Of a stretch of DNA of 38,893 nt, positions 1-7,755 are shown in pieces; within the stretch, counting starts at the first letter, position 1, and every line of letters starts with the position of its first letter. Location: the NCBI GenBank assembly GCA_013152815.1, contig JAADFO010000026.1:1-38893 (forward strand). Reading direction: 5' to 3'. The notes below the pieces were generated by a model. The model did not search any database. It saw only the letters and a list, made by a program, of their open reading frames with translations, and was not told the DNA's origin. The position numbers and the translations under genes are program-made. This stretch comes from Nanobdellati archaeon. GTDB lineage: Archaea > Nanobdellota > Nanobdellia > Woesearchaeales > JAADFO01.

Positions 1-1244
1 CCGGTAATGTCCTCGACGTTGCTGGTCGGCTTGTTTTTTGTAGCTTCTGCAATGAGCCGATCGACATATTCCCTGGCCTCCTTTGCCTGTGTCGCGAAGC
101 GTCTGATCTGCTGGGACTTCCGGATCAGCTCTGCCCTCGTCTGGAGATAGCCTGCATCGATATATCCTTGATAATAGTCCTCGATAAGCGCCGGCGTGAT
201 GTAACGGCCGACGCTCCTGAAGGAAGGATCCTGTTCTCCGGTGAGCTTGACTGCCTGAAGGACCAGCTGCTGACCGCTCACCATGGCCGCATAGGCAAGC
301 TCTTCGCCGGCAGCGTATCTGCTGAACATCTGCAGGTCATCCTCGAAACGCCCGATGGCCCAGGCGATGGATTTCTCTGGTTCGAAACGGTCATCGTTAT
401 GCGGCGTGCACTTTGCCTGGGTGCGGCATTGTTCTCCCTGACAGTCGCAGGGGACGATGTTCTCGATGAAAGAGGGATGTGCAGTGATAAGGCTGTAGCA
501 GATGGGGATGATGCCTGCACAGCCAAGATCCTCATCGATATGGAGGGGATCGCCCCTGCTGCTTGCCGCGATAAGAGCCAGGATCTCTGAGCTGTTGGCA
601 AGGCCCCGGCTTTGTTTCTTCAACTGTTCGTCAACCGTTTCTTTGTAAAGGAGACTGACCTTGCGTATCATGTTGCCCTGGTCCTGCGGGATAAGGTATT
701 CATTGAGCGGCTGGCCGGAAAGGCCCATGCGGATGTCCTGTGACGATACGCCCATCACCCTGTCCTGGTCTGCATAGAGATGGAATGTTTTGGCAGGTAT
801 GGTGTCGGGAAAGGCCTGATCAATGTCTGCTTGGAGTCGGGGTGCAAGGTAGGCTGCCAGTGCCTGTCCGGGCGGAGAGCGGAGGCAGCTTGTCTTTTCC
901 CTGTTCCAGAGGTTGAGTCCTGCATAGGTGCCGCAGGGAGAGACAGAGAGGAAACCTCCGTTCCTGCCGAGGGGAAGCGCTGCCTCGAAGACCGCGTATT
1001 TTGCCGTGGAAGCAAGGGTGAACTGGAGCTCTTCACCGGCCTGATAGGTCCTGAAGAGGTCGGTTGATTTCTTGCCGATAGAGACATCGAGCCCTTGTTT
1101 CTCGTCGGTATATTTGTCGTTGAACAGGAAGATGGCTGCGGTGAAGATGAAGAGGACACCTATGAAGATGAAGACGATGAAAAACCGCGCCCGCTTTCCC
1201 AGGGGCCTTCTCTGTTTGTGTTGGTGTTTCATGGCGTTTGCCAT
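1..1244 (-). CDS. Membrane-anchored protein with a degenerate SLT-like (lytic transglycosylase) domain, 3' end cut
   Basis: This frame is open from ATG 1244 to the window edge (414 codons, no stop). It is absent from the ORF track because it has no stop inside the window. A basic N-terminus (KQRRPLGKRAR, residues 10-20) precedes one membrane helix (about 21-41), so the rest should lie outside the cell. Residues about 218-330 resemble the SLT domain of the protein at 3696-5231: NDDRFEPEKSI here matches NDDRFNPDRAI there, each after a Cys-rich loop. The catalytic motif is lost: IAASSRGD replaces ILTESAGR, so no Glu is at that position, and the AYNAGPG motif is not conserved. I infer a non-catalytic wall-binding or structural paralogue. 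It is the last visible gene of the unit starting at 3520. The start could also be ATG 1232. The reading frame is certain; the function is tentative. Confidence 0.75.
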   Translation of the reverse strand, partial: MANAMKHQHKQRRPLGKRARFFIVFIFIGVLFIFTAAIFLFNDKYTDEKQGLDVSIGKKSTDLFRTYQAGEELQFTLASTAKYAVFEAALPLGRNGGFLSVSPCGTYAGLNLWNREKTSCLRSPPGQALAAYLAPRLQADIDQAFPDTIPAKTFHLYADQDRVMGVSSQDIRMGLSGQPLNEYLIPQDQGNMIRKVSLLYKETVDEQLKKQSRGLANSSEILALIAASSRGDPLHIDEDLGCAGIIPICYSLITAHPSFIENIVPCDCQGEQCRTQAKCTPHNDDRFEPEKSIAWAIGRFEDDLQMFSRYAAGEELAYAAMVSGQQLVLQAVKLTGEQDPSFRSVGRYITPALIEDYYQGYIDAGYLQTRAELIRKSQQIRRFATQAKEAREYVDRLIAEATKNKPTSNVEDIT

Positions 1245-1260
1245 CTTGTTATCGTGGTAT

Positions 1261-1914
1261 TCATATCGGAAATGTGCCTGCGAAGAGCATCCAGGTGGTC
1301 AGTGTTATCTTTATGGGAGTGTGGTCAAGGCCAGGGAGATAGATGACAGCCACGGCCTTGTCGCCCTCTTGCGGAACATAGATGGACGGGCCGGTGGGAC
1401 TGCTGCCGACAGCATTGGATACAGACTCAGCATAGGTCTGGGCCTTGTCCCAGAAATAGGAATAGCCGAAGTTCGCATTGAGGGTGTCGCTGTATTCGAT
1501 ATCGAGGTTCCAGAACTGCCCATATCGCTGGAAGAACATCTCCTTGGCCTTCTCCCTGACGATGGCCAGGCGTTCGTCCTGATATTGGCCGAGGATGATG
1601 AGATCGGCCAGGGTGAGTGTCTTGTCGAAGACATCGGCACCTCCTGCGCCGGCAAAGGCCACGCCAGAACCCTGGTCTGCCGGTGTCCTGAGGAACGTGA
1701 GAAGCGCGGTGTCAGTATTGAGGGACAGAGCATCCTGGTTGATTTTCTGGTCTGGCCGGTCCTTGAAGACAGACAGCATGATGATGAAAAGAGCTGCTAC
1801 GAGGATGATGCCCAGCAAGGCAAAGGAATCAGGCAGGACCGTCGCCTGGGCACGCTTCCTGGTTCTCGTTCTTCCTCTTCGTTCGGGGATTTCTGTTCTC
1901 TTCATACGCATCAT
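1261..1914 (-). CDS. Single-pass envelope protein with prepilin-like N-terminus, unknown function
   Basis: 217 codons. The N-terminus is strongly basic (RRGRTRTRKRAQATVLPD), followed by a hydrophobic helix (FALLGIILVAALFIIML). The KRAQ+hydrophobic layout resembles archaeal class III (pilin-like) signal sequences. The remaining ~165 residues are soluble, have no motif I recognise, and should be extracellular. The gene lies 41 bp after the preceding gene and 16 bp before the degenerate SLT protein, inside the same run of minus-strand genes, so it is probably co-transcribed. A slightly later start (MKRTEIP, 1905) is equally possible; I see no clear ribosome binding site. The overlapping plus-strand ORF of 295 codons is rejected as a shadow. 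Confidence 0.7.
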   Translation of the reverse strand: MMRMKRTEIPERRGRTRTRKRAQATVLPDSFALLGIILVAALFIIMLSVFKDRPDQKINQDALSLNTDTALLTFLRTPADQGSGVAFAGAGGADVFDKTLTLADLIILGQYQDERLAIVREKAKEMFFQRYGQFWNLDIEYSDTLNANFGYSYFWDKAQTYAESVSNAVGSSPTGPSIYVPQEGDKAVAVIYLPGLDHTPIKITLTTWMLFAGTFPI

Positions 1915-1955
1915 CGGACTTGTTCTGTTATGTTTCGTGTTTCTGATGCCTATGG

Positions 1956-2501
1956 CTAACTGCTGGGCATCAGCACATCAAATTTCAGGTATCCTGGTAT
2001 GAGACGCTGCCGGTAGCGGTCCCAGATGAGGATGTTGCGGGTTTCCCGCACCCTTGCGCTCGAACCCTTTCCAGAGAAGCCCGCGAGGACATCCCATCGG
2101 TCGTACCATCGCCTGTTCAGATAGATGGGCGGAACATAGTCCTTGCGTTCTGGGGATGCCCTGGAACCGGCAGCGTGGAGCGTTATCTTTGCGGCGATGA
2201 TCTTGTTCGGGTGCGTGAAATTGATGGCCTGGGCCAGCCGTCGGTCGGTGAAGTATAAGGGGTCGACGATGCCAGGGTGGCTCGAAAGCCCGTCATCATA
2301 GGTGAAACCGTGGGGGGAGAAGTATATCCGGTTGATCAGTGTGGCAGCCTTTGCCGGCTGGTCGTGCAGGGAGATGTTGGCGAACCACACGATGGCAGCA
2401 TTCGCCAGCACAAAGACGATGACCAGGACCATCAGGTTGATGATCCACCAGGTGAATTCGAAAGCAACTCCTCGCCTGCCCAACCGAAGACGGCTTGCCA
2501 T
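1956..2501 (-). CDS. Single-pass envelope protein, unknown function
   Basis: 181 codons. The start codon overlaps the stop of the upstream Amidase_3-like gene (TGATG), which implies translational coupling. A basic start (MASRLRLGRRG) leads into a long hydrophobic segment (FTWWIINLMVLVIVFVLANAAIV, about residues 16-40). The remainder, from NISLHDQPAK onward, should be extracellular. It contains the stretch LINRIYFSPHGFTYDD and no catalytic motif I can identify. By position and architecture it is an accessory part of the same surface apparatus as its neighbours, possibly a minor pilin-like component. That role is inference. Confidence 0.75.
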   Translation of the reverse strand: MASRLRLGRRGVAFEFTWWIINLMVLVIVFVLANAAIVWFANISLHDQPAKAATLINRIYFSPHGFTYDDGLSSHPGIVDPLYFTDRRLAQAINFTHPNKIIAAKITLHAAGSRASPERKDYVPPIYLNRRWYDRWDVLAGFSGKGSSARVRETRNILIWDRYRQRLIPGYLKFDVLMPSS

Positions 2502-3520
2502 CAGGGACCCACCTTCTTTGGGAAATAATCAAGGATTGCCGTGTCGATGGCATGGGCAAGGGGCCCGGGAGATGACGTGATGCTCAGTTGAGGATCCGCC
2601 CGGCTGTTGCCTATCTCGAGATAGACAGCGAGAGGGTTGCCTGCATAGAGTTCTGGTTGGTTCCCCGGCAGGACAGCGGTGCCTTGCAGCTGGGGGAAGG
2701 CGGCCTGTATCTCGTTGAGGATGCGACAGGCAAGATGTTTTGAAGGACGGAAGCGGCTGTCCCGCGGTTGCGGCACATAGGCGACCACGTCCTCAACAGC
2801 CGGATCTGCATTTGCACCCTGGTGGAGGGAGAGCATCACCAGGTTGCCCTGCATCTTCTGGTAACGCTCCTTATCTGTCGGCCGGGACTGCCTCGAACGG
2901 GTGGCAGAGGCAGGATACCCTGTTCCTGTACCGAGCAGCGCACGGGTGATGCTCCAGGTGAGCGCCCGTTCAGACGATGTCGCAAATCCCGGATCGATGA
3001 TCACCTTGATCTGCGCCAGCGGTGTTGATGAACGGCTGCCGCAATCCATCAGACGCAGAGAGACTTTAGGGTCATCCTTGTCGAACACGAGCAGGGTGTT
3101 CTCCTGCTTGGCCATGGCAAGGGAGGTGAGGACCCCCTTGTCGTGCAACGAGTAGGCAGTATCCTGGCCGTAGGGATAACGGAAGGGAAGGATGCTCTTG
3201 TCGTCCCTGATGGAAACGGTATCGTTGGAGAAGTTCAGCGTATATCGGTCGAGAGGCGGAGGGTAGTAGAGCTCAAGATTTCCAGGTGCAGCATAGACCG
3301 CAGAGGTAAGCAGACCGATGTCCCGCACATAGTATATCTTGTTGAAGTAGGTGGAGTCGCTGACACTTGCCATGTTGCCGTAGAGGACGACGACAACCAT
3401 CACCACGAGAACTGTCTGAAGAGCCATGATAAAGAGGTCTGTATCTCCGTCTGCGTCTTTCCGCTTCCATAGCGATGCAGCAGTTGCCCTATTTCCAGCA
3501 TGCCCCTCTTTTGACAGCAT
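2501..3520 (-). CDS. Membrane-anchored N-acetylmuramoyl-L-alanine amidase-like protein (Amidase_3 fold, altered zinc site)
   Basis: 339 residues from ATG 3520. The longer ORF-track start (3694) would read through the promoter: a TATA box at 3541-3551 places transcription start at this ATG, so the message is probably leaderless. A membrane helix lies at residues ~29-49. The middle part has VRDIGLLTSAVYAAPGN (65-81). Residues ~171-333 follow the Amidase_3 order: VIIDPG (173-178), a TR..D region (207-216), LSLHQGAN (230-237, for ISIHAN) and LEIGN (301-305, for LVExGF). Family enzymes cut the lactyl-peptide bond of murein with a zinc held by His-Glu-His. Here the first ligand, usually DPGH, is Phe179; H233 and E302 remain. 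Activity is therefore uncertain and wall binding is an alternative. It opens the unit that ends with the degenerate SLT protein. Confidence 0.75.
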   Translation of the reverse strand: MLSKEGHAGNRATAASLWKRKDADGDTDLFIMALQTVLVVMVVVVLYGNMASVSDSTYFNKIYYVRDIGLLTSAVYAAPGNLELYYPPPLDRYTLNFSNDTVSIRDDKSILPFRYPYGQDTAYSLHDKGVLTSLAMAKQENTLLVFDKDDPKVSLRLMDCGSRSSTPLAQIKVIIDPGFATSSERALTWSITRALLGTGTGYPASATRSRQSRPTDKERYQKMQGNLVMLSLHQGANADPAVEDVVAYVPQPRDSRFRPSKHLACRILNEIQAAFPQLQGTAVLPGNQPELYAGNPLAVYLEIGNSRADPQLSITSSPGPLAHAIDTAILDYFPKKVGP

Positions 3521-3540
3521 GAAGAATTCACAGCAAAGAG

Positions 3541-3551
3541 CATTTAAATAC
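3541..3551 (-). promoter_or_regulatory. TATA box for the amidase-like gene
   Basis: On the minus strand this reads GTATTTAAATG. Its centre is 26 bp from ATG 3520, the spacing expected when transcription begins at the start codon itself. Confidence 0.55.
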
Positions 3552-3599
3552 TTTTGGTCGGTGGCTGACGCTCCCAAGAACATGACGAGAGGGAGAGAG

Positions 3600-3672
3600 A
3601 AAGAGCAGAAAGGGATGAAAAAAAAGAGGGGTGAGAGAAACCGGGGCAGGAAAGAAAAAGAAAAAAAGAAAA
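3600..3672 (-). terminator. T-rich archaeal-type terminator after the SLT gene
   Basis: On the minus strand the 75 nt after the SLT stop codon are a pyrimidine run with several T tracts (TTTCTTTTCTTTTTTTC, later CTCTTTTTTTTC) and no stem. Archaeal RNA polymerase commonly stops on such T runs. It separates the SLT unit from the next promoter. Confidence 0.5.
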
Positions 3673-3695
3673 GAAACCGAACAGCAGCAGACATG

Positions 3696-5231
3696 TCAGG
3701 TGATGGTGGTGCCTATCTTCTGTTCAGCGAGTTCCTTGTATGCCAGGACCCTGGGGACGTACTGCGCAGTCTCGGCTGGAAGGTATGCTGAGACCTCGGC
3801 GAAAGAGGGGTTGGCCTTTCCGGTCTTTCGGATCGCCTTGATGACAGCGCCGGGTCCTGCGTTATAGGCTGCGATGACGAAGGAAAGATAATCAGGTGAT
3901 GTGTGATATGCAGCGAGATATTGGGTGGCGAGCTTGTTGAGGTAATTGATGCCCGAACGGATGGCCCGGTCGGGATTGAAGCGGTCGTCGTTGGCTGGCC
4001 CGCAGCGGGGACTGATGCATGTCCCTGCAACACGGCTCGCCGGCTTCAGGCAGGAACAGGCCGTAAGGAATGATTCCCTGAAGCCGCCGATGACCCCATT
4101 CTCCTGGGAGTTCTCCTTTGCGGTCGCGTAGGTGAACTGCATAAGCCCCGCAGCGTCTGCAGAGGATACTGCATCGGTTCTCCCCGCGCTCTCAGTGAGG
4201 ATGTGCCCCAGGATAAGAGAGGGGGTGATGCCTTCATAGGAGGGGGCCTGTGTGTGCATCGCATCAAGGATGGTGGGGAGATATGCTGAGATCGCCTGAT
4301 CCATGGTCTTGCTGCTGCCGCTTCCGAGGATGACATTTCCTGCCAAGGGGATGGAGGAGAGCGTGTCGATCTCTTTCTTTCGCGCACCGAGAAAATCCTT
4401 GCTCGCTTCATCCTGGATAGCACCGTAGAGATAGACAAGACCCTGCTGATCCGGATCTGCATAGCGCATGTCCATCTTATCGAGATAGAGTCGCTGGCTG
4501 TTCCAGGTCCCGCATTCATCGCCGTAGATGACAAAGTAACCGTAGGGCGCCTTGTCCAGGACGGCATTGCCGCTCTTTACATCGACCTGACGATGGATGC
4601 CGCAGAATCTTGGCTCCTCCTTCGATCGATAATGGGAGATGAAGATGACCTCGCTGGAAAAGGTCCTGCAGTCGAGGATGTTGGTGTCCTGTTCAGACAG
4701 GGAATTCTCCTTGATGTCACCCTGGTAGAGACAAAGACATGCCTGGTCGCCGCATCGTAACGGCCGGATGATGGGACCGTCGGTATCGCCTTCCTGGACC
4801 AATGCCTGCCCATGGACCTGCAGCGAATCCCAGCCTCTGTCAAAACCGACGATCGCATATCCTGGTGGAAGCGAAAGCGTGGTGGTGGTCTCTTCATATT
4901 GTCGGGTGCTGCCGAGAAGGGCATCGATGTTCCTGGCGAGCCCCTCGAAATTGTTGGTGGCTGCCTGCTGTTCGGAGGAGGATCCTGCGCTCATCGCCTG
5001 GAGCACGTGGGGGACGAGGAAGACGATGAGCACTGCGCCCAGAAGAAGATAGAACGTCTGGTTGAGGAGATAGTGTCCTTCTGCTTTCTTGTCTCCCCTG
5101 TCTCTCCTGCCAGAAAAGGAGAACCTTCTTGAGGGCCGAGAACGACTCCAGGAAACCCGTTGCCCTGTCCGCGGCTGCGTCTGAGGATCGCTCAACTGTT
5201 TTCTGGACTCCTGCCGCGTCAGTAGGTGCAT
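3696..5231 (-). CDS. Membrane-anchored SLT-type lytic transglycosylase
   Basis: 511 residues from ATG 5231, chosen because GGGGGAG lies 8 nt upstream and the overlap with the preceding gene is only 13 nt. A long basic cytoplasmic tail (1-50) precedes a membrane helix (about 58-78). Residues ~95-275 form a Cys-containing module (LPPGYAIVGFDRGW, CGDQACLCLYQ, YGYFVIYGDECG) shared with the M15 protein upstream. Residues ~335-505 are an SLT domain: LILGHILTESAGR with catalytic Glu347, AAGLMQF (361-366), and AYNAGPG (455-461). Family members cleave the MurNAc-GlcNAc bond to give 1,6-anhydro products. All key motifs are present, so activity is likely. A Cys-rich insert (391-410) may be disulphide-bonded outside the cell. 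Archaea lack murein, so the target is presumably bacterial. Confidence is high for the fold and lower for the biological role. Confidence 0.9.
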   Translation of the reverse strand: MHLLTRQESRKQLSDPQTQPRTGQRVSWSRSRPSRRFSFSGRRDRGDKKAEGHYLLNQTFYLLLGAVLIVFLVPHVLQAMSAGSSSEQQAATNNFEGLARNIDALLGSTRQYEETTTTLSLPPGYAIVGFDRGWDSLQVHGQALVQEGDTDGPIIRPLRCGDQACLCLYQGDIKENSLSEQDTNILDCRTFSSEVIFISHYRSKEEPRFCGIHRQVDVKSGNAVLDKAPYGYFVIYGDECGTWNSQRLYLDKMDMRYADPDQQGLVYLYGAIQDEASKDFLGARKKEIDTLSSIPLAGNVILGSGSSKTMDQAISAYLPTILDAMHTQAPSYEGITPSLILGHILTESAGRTDAVSSADAAGLMQFTYATAKENSQENGVIGGFRESFLTACSCLKPASRVAGTCISPRCGPANDDRFNPDRAIRSGINYLNKLATQYLAAYHTSPDYLSFVIAAYNAGPGAVIKAIRKTGKANPSFAEVSAYLPAETAQYVPRVLAYKELAEQKIGTTIT

Positions 5232-6565
5232 GCATACTCCCCCTTGGCCCTTCGTTCCATCGCCAGGTTCCATTGGGGCGTGCCCATCTCAAAATGCCAT
5301 GGTTCCCCTGAAAACCTGACAAACCCCGCCTGGCACATCACCGATTCCACCCGGGCGGGATCCATGTTGTTGAGGTTCCTTCCTGCGCCGTCATATATGA
5401 CAATGTCGATGGCCCCGCCGCTCATGTGGGGGCAGGGCTGTTGATTGTCGACAGAACCAGGATAGCAAGCAAGGCTGCAATGATACGGCCGGCCATTATG
5501 GTGTTTGGTCTTATAACATTGGTAGAGATCGTTCTGGATGTTCCAGTCCCTGTACGCCTGGGTGATGACCATGCGGTAGTTGTGATGGGAGCTTGTGGGA
5601 TCTTGGAAGTCGGTGGAAAGTTTCTCGAGCGCGTCGCGGACCGGAGGGATGGCCTTGCATATCTTGCCGAAATCGGTATTGGTCTCGTCACAGGTGATGC
5701 CGGGAATGCCCTGGATGCTCACGAGCTGGCTCGTATCGATGGTATAGTGGGTCTGTGGCAGATAGGTTACCAGCGTAGCGATGCGGTCCCTGACGGAATC
5801 ATCCTCTATGGCGCCGTAGATGAATATCCTGGAATCGGTGCTCTCTGGATCGGGATTCTGATCACGGAGCCGCTCAAGATAGAGCTTTTGGGCATCCCAT
5901 TGACCGCATTTATCCCCATAGATGACAAAGTAGCCGTAGGGTCCTGTCTTGAGAGGTTCGTCGAGGCCGGAAAAGACCAGCTGCCTTCGTGTCCCACACA
6001 TGCGTGGCTTAGCATCCTGCTGATCATCAATCGGATCGACAGGCCGCTGATACCTGCTGATGAAGCTCACGTCGCCTGCAAAGGGTATGCACTGCACCAC
6101 ATGGACATCCCGCTGGGACAGATCGTTCTCTTTGATGTCGTCATCATAGAGGCAGATGCACGCTGCATCACCACAGGCGCTGGGTTTGAAAAAAGCTCCG
6201 CCGTTGCGATAACGGTCCGCCTGCGTATGGCTGCCAGAGATGCGTTTCCAGTTCTTGTCAAAGCCGACGATGGCATACCCCCCGCGGAGGCTCAGGGTCG
6301 TATCCCGATAGCCGTAGTCTGGTCCGTCGAGAAGCGCCTGTATGCTGTTGCCGAGACCGTTAAAATTGTCGATGGTTGCCTGGGTCTCTGCATCCTTGGA
6401 ACCCGGAGTCCCGAGAAAGCTCGTTATGATCGGCAGGATCATCAGGATGGCCAGACCCGCGAGCAGGAGTTGCAACACCTCAAACAGCGTTATCGCGCCC
6501 TTTTTTTCATTAGCTCGTCGTCGCACCAGTATCCCCCGTCCTGGCAGGTTCTCCGAGGATGTCAT
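5219..6565 (-). CDS. Membrane-anchored M15/VanY-type D-Ala-D-Ala carboxypeptidase
   Basis: 448 codons from the longest ATG. The start is uncertain: GTG 6526 gives less overlap with the upstream gene, and an ATG at 6508-6510 would continue this protein only if its A7 run had one more A. A KKGAITLFEVLQLLLAG signal-like helix covers about 21-48. Residues ~68-255 are the module shared with the SLT protein (GGYAIVGFDKNW, CGDAACICLY, YGYFVIYGDKCG). The C-terminal ~150 residues match the M15 family: PHMSGGAIDIV supplies His380 and Asp387, and EPWHFE supplies Glu421 and His424, the usual zinc and catalytic set. Such enzymes trim D-Ala from murein stem peptides or cut between D-residues. The gene overlaps the SLT gene downstream by 13 nt, so the two are probably made together. 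Confidence 0.88.
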   Translation of the reverse strand: MTSSENLPGRGILVRRRANEKKGAITLFEVLQLLLAGLAILMILPIITSFLGTPGSKDAETQATIDNFNGLGNSIQALLDGPDYGYRDTTLSLRGGYAIVGFDKNWKRISGSHTQADRYRNGGAFFKPSACGDAACICLYDDDIKENDLSQRDVHVVQCIPFAGDVSFISRYQRPVDPIDDQQDAKPRMCGTRRQLVFSGLDEPLKTGPYGYFVIYGDKCGQWDAQKLYLERLRDQNPDPESTDSRIFIYGAIEDDSVRDRIATLVTYLPQTHYTIDTSQLVSIQGIPGITCDETNTDFGKICKAIPPVRDALEKLSTDFQDPTSSHHNYRMVITQAYRDWNIQNDLYQCYKTKHHNGRPYHCSLACYPGSVDNQQPCPHMSGGAIDIVIYDGAGRNLNNMDPARVESVMCQAGFVRFSGEPWHFEMGTPQWNLAMERRAKGEYACTY

Positions 6566-6779
6566 TTAGTGAATCCCTGCTGTGGTCAGATTGTTGGATG
6601 GTCGAATTGATCGTGGGAGCGAGTCCGCCCTGGATGATCTTCTCCCAGAAGAGCGAATAGGTGATGTAGAGCAGGATGCCCAGGACGACAAGGATGAGGA
6701 TCATGTCCCCCACCGTGCTGAAACCGAACATGGCCTTCTTCGGAAGACTCTTCCTTGTATGTTTTGATCGAAATCTCAT
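6510..6779 (-). CDS. Small single-pass membrane protein
   Basis: 89 residues from ATG 6779, chosen over TTG 6788 because GGAGGT sits 8 nt before it. That Shine-Dalgarno overlaps the last codons and TGA of the preceding gene. The N-terminus is very basic (MRFRSKHTRKSLPKK), then AMFGFSTVGDMILILVVLGILLYITY spans the membrane. The short outer tail (about 45 residues) is Ser/Thr/Asp-rich and has no cysteine. There is no recognisable family. It sits between a six-cysteine mini-protein and the M15 enzyme in one tightly packed unit, which suggests a structural or assembly role in the same apparatus. Confidence 0.75.
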   Translation of the reverse strand: MRFRSKHTRKSLPKKAMFGFSTVGDMILILVVLGILLYITYSLFWEKIIQGGLAPTINSTIQQSDHSRDSLNDILGEPARTGDTGATTS

Positions 6780-6784
6780 GACAT

Positions 6785-7063
6785 TCAACCTCCTTTTTTA
6801 TCCGGAGCAGAGATGCAGCAGATATTTTCTCCTGTGCAGCCTATCTTTCCGAAACGTAATGGCCCGCACTCTGATGGTGCCTTACAGCTGGCGCCTTTGA
6901 ACTTGCTTGGGCAGTCATCGATGCTTGATGAGAAGAGCGATGACTTGTTGACGATGATGGCGATGGTCACGATAAGGACGATAAGGACGATGGCCGCGAT
7001 CACGATGGTGTTGAGGCTGATGCCCTGTGCCTGTTTTTGTTGTCTCAACAGCTGTTTTCTCAT
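6785..7063 (-). CDS. Prepilin-like six-cysteine mini-protein
   Basis: 92 residues from ATG 7063. The longer track start (7180) lies inside the upstream gene, whereas ATG 7063 overlaps that gene's stop (TAATG) with GGTGAG just before it. The N-terminus, KQAQGISLNTIVIAAIVLIV, is the archaeal class III-like pattern: basic residues, a Gly, then a long helix. The tail has six cysteines in the order C-x8-C-x5-C-x9-C-x5-CC. Three other genes in the cluster (10893, 10527, 10242) have the same order, ending in CC close to the C-terminus. This suggests a small disulphide-stapled head on a membrane or pilus-type stem. No known family is assigned. Confidence 0.82.
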   Translation of the reverse strand: MRKQLLRQQKQAQGISLNTIVIAAIVLIVLIVTIAIIVNKSSLFSSSIDDCPSKFKGASCKAPSECGPLRFGKIGCTGENICCISAPDKKGG

Positions 7064-7707
7064 TAGCTCACCCCGGTGATGATGCAGGTGTCGCTTGGCC
7101 GCAGGGTATGATCTCCGGCGATGCGCTTGCTGCTGTCCATTTTGATAAGGAGATGATAGTTGTGTTTCAGGAACCCCCATCCTGGCTGATAGATCTTCAG
7201 GGAGATCTTGGAATGGTCATCGGGATCTGCGAACATCGGGCGGAAAAGCGCGGGATCTTCCTCCATCTTGTCACCGAAGACCTCTTGGGGGGTGCTCCAG
7301 TCAGATTCCTTTACGAGGAAGAGCGGGTTGCGATAGGATACCTTGATGTGCATCCAGGGAATCTTTCCGTCGAGAGGGTCATTGAGGTCCTCTGAGAAGG
7401 AAAGCAGGATGGTGTCCTCAGATATCTTGTCCTTGGTCGGCTGGTAGGCAAAATCCTTGACCGTGCAATCCCGCACCGGAAGCTCTGACGGTTCCCTGTG
7501 CAGAAGACAGACATTTTTAGGGAGGCAGGGTCCGCTTAGGTCATCCTGGACTGTATCTGCGAGCCCCACGAGATTAAGGCCCCCTTTCCAAAGGGGGACC
7601 ATATAGGTGGAGATGATGAAATACAGCACCCCCGCAACAATCAATAGGAGAATAAACTTGATGGCAACTCCATAACCCTTCAAGTCTCCTTCTCCTCTTT
7701 TGTTCAT
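7063..7707 (-). CDS. Single-pass envelope protein, unknown function
   Basis: 214 codons. The N-terminus MNKRGEGDLKGYG precedes a membrane helix (VAIKFILLLIVAGVLYFIIS, about 14-34). The extracellular part starts with a Cys-containing stretch (GPCLPKNVCLLH) and has mixed beta-type sequence afterwards. No catalytic motif is visible. The stop overlaps the start of the six-cysteine mini-protein (TAATG), so translation is coupled. It follows the 54-residue membrane protein by 48 nt and probably belongs to the unit that ends with the SLT enzyme. Confidence 0.75.
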   Translation of the reverse strand: MNKRGEGDLKGYGVAIKFILLLIVAGVLYFIISTYMVPLWKGGLNLVGLADTVQDDLSGPCLPKNVCLLHREPSELPVRDCTVKDFAYQPTKDKISEDTILLSFSEDLNDPLDGKIPWMHIKVSYRNPLFLVKESDWSTPQEVFGDKMEEDPALFRPMFADPDDHSKISLKIYQPGWGFLKHNYHLLIKMDSSKRIAGDHTLRPSDTCIITGVS

Positions 7708-7755
7708 CTTTCATGACCCGCTTATCTTTCTGGCGTTTTCTATCGTTTTTGTCTC

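Noticed and set aside
1072-1959. 295-codon plus-strand ORF
   Set aside because: It is antisense to three minus-strand genes that have coherent membrane helices and domain similarity; its own translation has none.
5426-6610. 394-codon plus-strand ORF
   Set aside because: It is a shadow of the M15 carboxypeptidase, whose metal motifs are unmistakable on the minus strand.
7580-7597. Perfect inverted repeat CCCCCTTT-CC-AAAGGGGG
   Set aside because: It lies inside a coding region (VPLWKGG) with no T run after it, so it is probably chance.
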